This document shows positions 28,555 through 34,568 of a stretch of DNA of 34,568 bases, piece after piece. The first letter of the stretch is position 1. Each line of letters opens with the position of its first letter. The stretch spans positions 1 to 34,568 of the forward strand of contig NZ_JANIBL010000055.1 of NCBI RefSeq assembly GCF_024505055.1. The letters are read 5' to 3'. The notes under the pieces are model-generated. The model saw nothing but the letters and a program-made list of their open reading frames with translations. It had not been told where the DNA came from and ran no database searches. A program made the translations under genes and the position numbers. The stretch comes from Methylomonas rosea. GTDB taxonomy: Bacteria; Pseudomonadota; Gammaproteobacteria; Methylococcales; Methylomonadaceae.

Positions 28555-30939
28555 ATGCTTGAACAATTGAAATTGCCGGTCTCGGCCCTAAAGCTGGCTA
28601 TCGATCTGCCCAGGGCCGCGCCAAGCGAGCAACCTAACGCCATCCTCGGCCAAAGCCGCGCCCAATCGGCTCTGGCCTTCGGCATCGCGATGAAAGCACC
28701 CGGCTACAACATCTTCGTGATGGGCGATCCCGGCACTGGCCGCCTGTCCATGGTCAGTCATTATTTGAACACCTATGCCGAACAGCAAGAATCGCCGCTG
28801 TCTTATGCCTACGTGGATAATTTCGAGAATCAGCGCGAGCCGGTGGCTATCGAACTGCCGTCCGGGGAAGGCCATAGCTTTGCCAAAGACATCGAAAAAC
28901 TGATCGACGATGTGCTCGCTACCTTTCCAGCCGCGTTCGAAAGCCCTAGTTATCAACAAAAGAAAACCGCGATCGAGCGGCGCTTTAATCAACGCTACAA
29001 CAGCGCTATCGATCTGGTTGATGCCAAGGCCCGCGAGATGAGTGTGGCGCTGTACCGCGATAGCGACACCATCACTTTTCTACCTATCCGCAACGAAAAA
29101 GCGCTGGATGAGGACCAATTCACCTTGCTGCCGCAAGCGGAGCGCGATGCTTTTCATCAACACACCGAGGAACTGGAAGAATATCTCGGCGACGTATTGC
29201 TGGAGCTGCCGCAGTGGCGGCGCACGCTGGTCGAAGAAACCCGCCAGCTGGACAACGATACCATCAAGCAGGCGCTGGAGCCTCTACTGGCCGAGTTGAA
29301 CCACAAATACCAAAACGTCGACGACGTCATTACCTATCTGGCGGAGATCGAAAAAAGCCTGAGCAATACCATAGGTGAGCTACTGATGCCCAGCCGCAGC
29401 CAGGATAGCCGGGAGATCATCGCCAAGCGTCTGGCGCTAATAGAGCAATATCTCCCCAACATCCTGGTGGATTGCAAACACGACGGCAACGGCGCACCGG
29501 TGATCTACGAGCCGCATCCGATCTATCAAAACCTGTTCGGGCGCATCGAATATATCAGCGACCAAGGCACCCTGGTCACAAGTTACCGGCGCATTTGCCC
29601 CGGCTCGCTGCACCGCGCCAACGGCGGTTATCTGATCCTGGACGCGGAAAAAGTGCTGACTTATCCCTTCGTTTGGGAAGGCCTGAAGCGAGCCCTGCAA
29701 GCCGGCCGCGTCGAAATCGAATCGCCTTATTCCGAGCTGGGCATTAATACCATCACGCTGAAACCCGGCGTGATTCCGCTTAACGTCAAAGTCATACTGG
29801 TCGGCTCGCGCGATATTTATTATCTGCTGGAAGAGCTGGATAGCGAATTCAACGAGATGTTCCGGGTGCTTGCAGACTTTGATGACCATATCAAACGCAG
29901 TCCGGACAATGTCGGCCAATTCGTGCAATTGCTGAAACGCCACGCCGCCGATTCCGGCGCCAAGCCCCTGACCGACGGTGCTTTACTGCGGCTAATCGAG
30001 CATAGTTGCCGGCTGGCGGAAAATCAGCAGCGCCTGTCCGCACATGTCAACAGCTGCCTGCAAATCATCGCCGAAGCCAATTTATTGGCCAGCCAAACTC
30101 AGGCCGTCAATATCGATAAAACCGAAATCGAACTAGCGCTGGCGGCACGTGAACAACGCAATGGCCGCATCGCCGAGGCAATATTGGAAGAAATGCTGGA
30201 AGGTACGATTTTGATTGATACCGACGGCGAAGCCATCGGCAAGGTCAACGGCCTGACGGTGATGGACATCGGCGGCAGCAGCTTCGGCGCACCGGCACGG
30301 ATCACCGCCACCGTGCATCCCGGCTCCAGAGGCATCGTCGATATCGAGCGGGAAGTGGAATTGGGCCAGCCCATCCACTCCAAGGGCGTGATGATTTTGA
30401 GCGGCTATCTCGGCCATTGTTACGCCCAACAATTTCCGCTGGCCATTTCCGCCAGCATCGCCATGGAACAATCCTACGGTCACATCGACGGCGACAGCGC
30501 TTCCTTGGCCGAACTGTGCTGTTTGATCTCCGCACTGACCCGCACACCGATTCAGCAAGGCTTTGCGATGACCGGCTCGATCAATCAATACGGCGAAGTG
30601 CAAGCCATCGGCGGGGTCAACGAAAAGATTGAAGGCTTTTTCGAGCTATGCGCGGCACGCGGATTGACCGGCAGGCAGGCGGTGATCATCCCGGCATCGA
30701 ACAAACGCAATCTAATGCTGAAACAACAAGTAGTAGATGCTGTCGAGCAAGGCCTGTTTGCGATTTACACCGTGTCGAATGTCGACGAAGCCCTAAGTCT
30801 GTTAACCGGTCAAGAAGCCGGCACCATCAATGCGGAAGGCCAGTATCCGGAAGGCAGCGTCAACTTCAAGGCCGTGGCGCGCTTGAAGGAAATTTCCGAT
30901 ATGTCCACCGACGAAGATAAGGAAACCGAGACAGGCTAA
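28555..30939 (+). CDS. LonB-like AAA+ protease (AAA_32 / Lon_C family)
   Basis: A 794-residue ATP-dependent protease relative lacking the Lon N-terminal substrate domain. The ATPase module starts near residue 30 with a P-loop-like GDPGTGR (57-63), in which Arg replaces the usual Lys. A helical insertion (~150-300) and a sensor/lid region follow. The C-terminal Lon protease domain (~560-770) keeps the catalytic dyad: Ser648 in GDSASLAE and Lys691 in GGVNEKIEGF. It starts 8 bp after ribA with no clear ribosome binding site, so it is probably coupled to it. The short tail is acidic. Family members are widespread in gammaproteobacteria and poorly characterised; a role in protein quality control is inferred. 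Confidence 0.9.
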   Translation: MLEQLKLPVSALKLAIDLPRAAPSEQPNAILGQSRAQSALAFGIAMKAPGYNIFVMGDPGTGRLSMVSHYLNTYAEQQESPLSYAYVDNFENQREPVAIELPSGEGHSFAKDIEKLIDDVLATFPAAFESPSYQQKKTAIERRFNQRYNSAIDLVDAKAREMSVALYRDSDTITFLPIRNEKALDEDQFTLLPQAERDAFHQHTEELEEYLGDVLLELPQWRRTLVEETRQLDNDTIKQALEPLLAELNHKYQNVDDVITYLAEIEKSLSNTIGELLMPSRSQDSREIIAKRLALIEQYLPNILVDCKHDGNGAPVIYEPHPIYQNLFGRIEYISDQGTLVTSYRRICPGSLHRANGGYLILDAEKVLTYPFVWEGLKRALQAGRVEIESPYSELGINTITLKPGVIPLNVKVILVGSRDIYYLLEELDSEFNEMFRVLADFDDHIKRSPDNVGQFVQLLKRHAADSGAKPLTDGALLRLIEHSCRLAENQQRLSAHVNSCLQIIAEANLLASQTQAVNIDKTEIELALAAREQRNGRIAEAILEEMLEGTILIDTDGEAIGKVNGLTVMDIGGSSFGAPARITATVHPGSRGIVDIEREVELGQPIHSKGVMILSGYLGHCYAQQFPLAISASIAMEQSYGHIDGDSASLAELCCLISALTRTPIQQGFAMTGSINQYGEVQAIGGVNEKIEGFFELCAARGLTGRQAVIIPASNKRNLMLKQQVVDAVEQGLFAIYTVSNVDEALSLLTGQEAGTINAEGQYPEGSVNFKAVARLKEISDMSTDEDKETETG

Positions 30940-31239
30940 ACCAGCCACGACAGTTGGTCGGCGCAATGGCCCGATTGACAGGTAAAATCATGCGACAGCG
31001 CTTCCATGTAGGGAGCATAAAAACGCAACTGATTTGCAAGCGGCTTCAGTCGAATGCCGCGCGACCAAACAATTACAAAACAATTATTCATTACTAAGCC
31101 CCGCCAAACCAATCACTCAACGATAGTCCGCAAAATCGATACAGTTGTTTATTTGCCCAAACGCGGATAGCATGATTTAAGCCACTAGGTTAATTTTCTC
31201 GTCAACTTACTTTAACCGCTGCCTTTAGGAGAATTGGCG
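30940..31239. other. Intergenic stretch upstream of the response regulator
   Basis: No gene or strong terminator is seen. The AT-rich segment 31065-31200 probably holds the promoter of the next gene. AGGAG at 31227-31231 is the ribosome binding site for the TTG start at 31240. Confidence 0.4.
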
Positions 31240-32157
31240 TTGAAACTTTCTGACCATGACTTTAAAGCTAAGGTATTGATCGTCGATGACATGAAACTTA
31301 TGCGGGAAATACTCCGCAAATTCTTGGAGTCGGACGGTTACCTGGTTCAATCCGCCAGCAACGGTGTAGAGGCCTGGCAATTACTCAACGGCAGCGAACA
31401 ACCCTTCGATATCGTCGTGACTGATCGGGATATGCCGCAGATGGATGGCATGGAATTGTTGACCAAAATCAAAGGCGATCCGCGGTTTACCGAGCTGCCG
31501 GTGATTTTTCAGACCGGAATTTCGTCACGGGACGCCATTGTGGAAGGCATCAACGCCGGGGTTTATCATTATTTAACCAAACCGTACGACGAAAAAGTTC
31601 TACTGGCTTTTGTGGCGTCAGCTATCGATGACAGCCGTCGCCACAAAGCGCTGAAAACCCGGATTACCAATAAGCGAGTAGCGCTAAGCTTGCTGCGCAA
31701 AGCGGAGTTTGGTTTCCGGACCTTAAATGAAATCAAAGGTTTGACCACGCTGCTTGCCGACTTGTCATGCAACTCGGACAAAGTCGCCACCGGACTTTCC
31801 GAGTTGCTACTCAACGCCGTCGAACACGGTAATCTCGGCATCAGTTATCAAGAAAAAACCGAATTGGTTAGCCAGGGCCGTTGGCGTGAAGAAATCGAAC
31901 GCCGGCTCAATCAGCCTGAATATCAAGATAAATTCGTGCTGGTTAAAATTGTCAGAGAAACAAGCCGCACCACGTTTACGATTAAAGATCAGGGCCAGGG
32001 CTTCGATCCTTCGAATTTCCTAACCTTCTCACCGGAGCGCGCAACCGACCTGCACGGCCGGGGCATTGCTTTATCCCGGATGTTGAGTTTCGACTCGCTT
32101 GATTATCTTGGAAACGGCAATCAAGTCGTTGCCACGGTGAACAGCGCAAGTAATTGA
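31240..32157 (+). CDS. Response regulator with RsbW-like HATPase output domain
   Basis: A 305-residue signalling protein. The receiver domain (~10-130) has the acidic pair D16-D17, phospho-acceptor D62 in VVTDRDMP and K114 in YLTKP. The C-terminal half (~165-300) is a GHKL ATPase of the anti-sigma/serine-kinase type: N-box ELLLNAVEHGN, then DQGQGFDPS and HGRGIALSRML. Phosphorylation may therefore control a kinase or anti-sigma activity. No histidine kinase, anti-anti-sigma factor or phosphatase lies beside it. The start is TTG at 31240, eight bases after AGGAG; a TTG two codons earlier is too close to that site. The gene converges with the acetyltransferase that follows. Confidence 0.92.
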   Translation: MKLSDHDFKAKVLIVDDMKLMREILRKFLESDGYLVQSASNGVEAWQLLNGSEQPFDIVVTDRDMPQMDGMELLTKIKGDPRFTELPVIFQTGISSRDAIVEGINAGVYHYLTKPYDEKVLLAFVASAIDDSRRHKALKTRITNKRVALSLLRKAEFGFRTLNEIKGLTTLLADLSCNSDKVATGLSELLLNAVEHGNLGISYQEKTELVSQGRWREEIERRLNQPEYQDKFVLVKIVRETSRTTFTIKDQGQGFDPSNFLTFSPERATDLHGRGIALSRMLSFDSLDYLGNGNQVVATVNSASN

Positions 32158-32202
32158 TCGCGCTAAATTTACCATCAAAGGTATCAAGCCGGGCGTAACC
32201 GC

Positions 32203-32724
32203 TTAGACATGCTTCTCCAATAATTCCAAAGACAAACCGGCCACTTTGGGTTGCCACAATGCCGGATTTACCGGAAACGCCTTAATTGTCCCGGTACGCT
32301 GGTAGCCGCGCCGTTCGTAAAACGCCATTAGCTCGGTCCGACAAGGGATCACCGCCATCACGAAGTGTTTAACCAACCAGGCTTGCTTGGCCTCCGCTTC
32401 GGCCGCCGCCAACAAACGCTTGCCTATCCCCAGGCCTTGCATAGCCGGCACGACCGCCAACATGCCGATTTGCACCTGCTGATCTAACTTTTGTAAATGC
32501 ACCGAGCCCAGCAAATCGTTCTGCCGCCGACACTGCAAAATCATCGACTCCGCCTCGGCGATTAAATCCAGAATATCCGCTACTTCGGTACGCCGACCGT
32601 CAAGCAAATCGGCTTCGGTGGTCCAACCCTGGCGGCTGGATTCACCGCGATATGCCGAATTGATCAGCGCCGCCAGTTGCTCCGCATCTACCGGCTCTGC
32701 TCTGGAAAATGTCAGTTCCAACAT
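32203..32724 (-). CDS. GNAT family N-acetyltransferase
   Basis: A 173-residue acetyl-CoA-dependent transferase. The acetyl-CoA-binding motif A reads IGMLAVVPAMQGLGIGKRLL (Q/R-x-x-G-x-G/A pattern), with the later FYERRGYQRTG typical of motif B. The N-terminus (INSAYRGESSRQGW) resembles uncharacterised gammaproteobacterial members. The substrate cannot be told. It is read divergently from the metalloprotease-like gene and convergently with the response regulator. Confidence 0.9.
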   Translation of the reverse strand: MLELTFSRAEPVDAEQLAALINSAYRGESSRQGWTTEADLLDGRRTEVADILDLIAEAESMILQCRRQNDLLGSVHLQKLDQQVQIGMLAVVPAMQGLGIGKRLLAAAEAEAKQAWLVKHFVMAVIPCRTELMAFYERRGYQRTGTIKAFPVNPALWQPKVAGLSLELLEKHV

Positions 32725-32872
32725 GATTTACCTCAAAATCTCGCTTGTCCTGTAATCCGCTTGACACTCAAATTAAACGTTGCCGGAGACGAAAAATCTC
32801 GGCCTTGCTGCTAAGGTTTATTGGCAAAACCTGTACAAATCCTCACTCACTCATTCAGCCTGGAGCTCCAGA

Positions 32873-33622
32873 ATGAAGCAATGCCCCAAGTGTAATCGGG
32901 ATGTGCCGCCCGCCGACGATACCTGCCCGCACTGCGGTATCGTTTTTGCCAAATATTACAAATACCACGGCAGCTCAAGCTCGCAGGGCAGGGATAGGCC
33001 GCAAGTTGTGATTCACATCGAGCCGCCAGCGGACACGGTATTCGGCAACGACGCTTACGCAGACAACCAAGCCATCTTTGTTGGCCGCTGCCTATTATTA
33101 CCAGGATTTTTAATCTGGAGCTGGTTGCTGATTACTCCGGGCTTGGCCAGCAATGCGGTCGGCGAATCGTTTCTGCATTTGGTTAATCTGCCGTTTCATG
33201 AAGCCGGTCACGTGATTTTCCGGCCCTTCGGCCAATTTATCACCTCGCTGGGCGGCACTTTGGGCCAGATTCTGATGCCGACGATTTGCATGTTGATCTT
33301 GCTGCTAAAAACCCGCGACCCATTCGGCGCCGGCTTGTGTTTATGGTGGGTGGGCGAGAACTTCCTGGATATTGCCCCGTATATCAACGACGCCCGCGCC
33401 GGCCAATTACCCTTGCTGGGCGGCAATTTCGGCCATTCCGCACCATACGGTTTTCACGATTGGGAATATTTACTGACCGAATCCGGCCTGTTGGCGCAAG
33501 ACCATACTTTAGCTAAACTCGCGCAGCTGCTGGGTGCGATGTTGATGATAATTTCGCTGATCGGCTGCGGCTACGTGTTGATCAAACAGCGGCAAAAGCT
33601 GACTGGCTCGAAAGCCGATTAG
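32873..33622 (+). CDS. Zinc-ribbon membrane protein with HEAGH metalloprotease motif
   Basis: A 249-residue protein. The start at 32873 is chosen because MKQCPKC opens a zinc ribbon (Cys4, 7, 18, 21) and GGAG lies upstream. Membrane segments lie at about 78-96, 123-143 and 221-240. HEAGH at 109-113 is an HExxH zinc-protease motif at a membrane edge, as in site-2-type intramembrane proteases; the conserved-looking ENFLDIAPYINDARAGQLP and HDWEYLLTESGLL may supply the third ligand. No PDZ domain is present. A zinc ribbon on an M50-like core suggests a cytosolic sensing or docking end. The gene converges with the next one, 10 bp apart. Protease activity is inferred. Confidence 0.8.
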   Translation: MKQCPKCNRDVPPADDTCPHCGIVFAKYYKYHGSSSSQGRDRPQVVIHIEPPADTVFGNDAYADNQAIFVGRCLLLPGFLIWSWLLITPGLASNAVGESFLHLVNLPFHEAGHVIFRPFGQFITSLGGTLGQILMPTICMLILLLKTRDPFGAGLCLWWVGENFLDIAPYINDARAGQLPLLGGNFGHSAPYGFHDWEYLLTESGLLAQDHTLAKLAQLLGAMLMIISLIGCGYVLIKQRQKLTGSKAD

Positions 33623-33632
33623 CAGCAAAGAA

Positions 33633-34103
33633 TTAGCCCAACCACGCTTTAACTTTCGCCTTCACCTGCGCTTTTACCTGCCGCGACCACCGGTAAATCT
33701 CGGTATCTACGATCTTCGCATGCGCCCAGTGCAGCCAGCCCATCACGGTGTGATAAACAAAAGCGATAATACCGAAGGTCAGCAACTGCGGCTTGGTCAA
33801 TTTAAACACCCGCGCCACCAGCAAAGTGCCCAGTAATTTGGCGAAGACTTCCAGCAAGATGCCCTGCAACAGCAAGCCATGCAACAGCAAGGACAAGGCC
33901 GCCAAATTGATAGGCGTGACGATTAGCACCGGAATCGTAAACGCCAGCAAAGCCATGGAAGGCGAGGTTTGTGCCAACCAGCGCTCAATACCTTCGAGCC
34001 TAAGCAGCAACGCCAGATAGTGGCCGCAAGCCGACAGAAAATCCCATAACCATTCCTCGATAATCAGCAGGATGGCGAGCAGAGTAAGCAGGAGTTTTTT
34101 CAT
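33633..34103 (-). CDS. Small integral membrane protein, function unknown
   Basis: A 156-residue protein with hydrophobic segments at about 3-17, 50-66, 68-92 and 107-122. The C-terminal 25 residues are basic and Ala/Lys-rich (VKAQVKAKVKAW), probably a cytosolic amphipathic helix. The ribosome binding site is weak. The gene lies 93 bp downstream of the zinc-ribbon gene that enters from the right edge. No family is recognised. Confidence 0.7.
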   Translation of the reverse strand: MKKLLLTLLAILLIIEEWLWDFLSACGHYLALLLRLEGIERWLAQTSPSMALLAFTIPVLIVTPINLAALSLLLHGLLLQGILLEVFAKLLGTLLVARVFKLTKPQLLTFGIIAFVYHTVMGWLHWAHAKIVDTEIYRWSRQVKAQVKAKVKAWLG

Positions 34104-34196
34104 GGTGATCTACCGAAAATTAAACGCAAGACACGCCAGCCTAGCTGGACCCGCCCGCCAGATTTAGACGGCATGGCCCGGCCGCGACACGCGCCG

Positions 34197-34568
34197 CTAA
34201 TCACTACTGGAATTTGCCGCCGATTTAACCGACAGCTGGCCTATCATCTCGTCAAACCGGCGTAAGGTTTCGTTCTGACCTTCCAACATCCGCAAATGGC
34301 CCAGAATATCGTGCGCTTCCGGCCAGCGCTGCTGCGCCACAGTATCATAAAGCGTCCGGTATAGGCGCTGAACCAAAAAACCTCTAAGCAGCTTGGCGGC
34401 GGGAGTTTGCTTGAAACTCAAGGAGCGTAATACGGCGGGCACCGCCACATCCGGCCGGCCGGCCCCCGCGCTTTGTAAGGACACGCTCAGCCACTGTTCG
34501 GCTGCTCGTTCGCTACGGACGATTTGCTTCAGCTCGGCGCCACAGCGCGGGCAGAGCGTGGCTGCGCC
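34197..34568 (-). CDS. Zinc-ribbon protein, cut by the window edge
   Basis: The frame stays open to the last base of the window, so only the C-terminal ~123 residues are seen. Near the edge it reads LCPRCGAEL, half of a zinc ribbon. A long helical region follows (about RSERAAEQW onward), ending in SSSD. A shorter start (GTG at 34484) is possible but would drop the CPRCG segment, so a longer protein is more likely. Function unknown. Confidence 0.65.
   Translation of the reverse strand, partial: GAATLCPRCGAELKQIVRSERAAEQWLSVSLQSAGAGRPDVAVPAVLRSLSFKQTPAAKLLRGFLVQRLYRTLYDTVAQQRWPEAHDILGHLRMLEGQNETLRRFDEMIGQLSVKSAANSSSD

Overview
The window looks like a near-origin chromosomal segment of a gammaproteobacterium. 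A methanotroph of the Methylococcales (Methylomonas-like) is my best guess, from gene order and the style of the repeats. That lineage is inference; no methane-oxidation gene is present. The core block, all on the minus strand, reads mnmG-rsmG-parA-parB-atpIBEFHAGDC-glmU-glmS (27611 down to 12990), a classic oriC-proximal order. It covers tRNA wobble modification, 16S rRNA methylation, chromosome partition, the complete F1Fo ATP synthase and UDP-GlcNAc synthesis. Several of these genes overlap or almost touch, and terminators follow atpC and glmS.

The left third (1-12900) is accessory. Bases 1-242 and 1978-2220 form a long imperfect inverted repeat of hairpin-rich DNA. Between the arms are two AT-rich genes organised as integron gene cassettes, with a good 60-bp attC site (1085-1144) between them and no integrase in view. 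One gene encodes a coiled-coil membrane protein, the other a protein with a HEPN-like R-x4-H motif. Next comes a two-gene unit (2873-7215): a 213-residue protein of unknown function and a 1223-residue protein with a central membrane hairpin, three PKD-like domains and two C-terminal beta-sandwich-like domains. Two hairpin terminators close the unit. Small proteins follow at 7702 and 8032, then degenerate 192-bp-offset direct repeats (8657-8958) and a conserved hypothetical gene (9126). A tightly coupled three-gene operon led by a TIGR04255-family protein (11943 down to 10111) comes next and is the best candidate for an uncharacterised system. A small exported Ala/Lys-rich protein (12345) ends this part.

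The right part (27660-34568) carries a small basic protein whose C-terminus appears overwritten by a palindromic repeat, then ribA (GTP cyclohydrolase II), a LonB-like AAA+ protease, a response regulator fused to an RsbW-like ATPase domain, a GNAT acetyltransferase, a zinc-ribbon membrane protein with an HEAGH metalloprotease motif, a small membrane protein, and a zinc-ribbon protein cut by the window edge. No rRNA, tRNA, CRISPR array, prophage or intact IS element was recognised.
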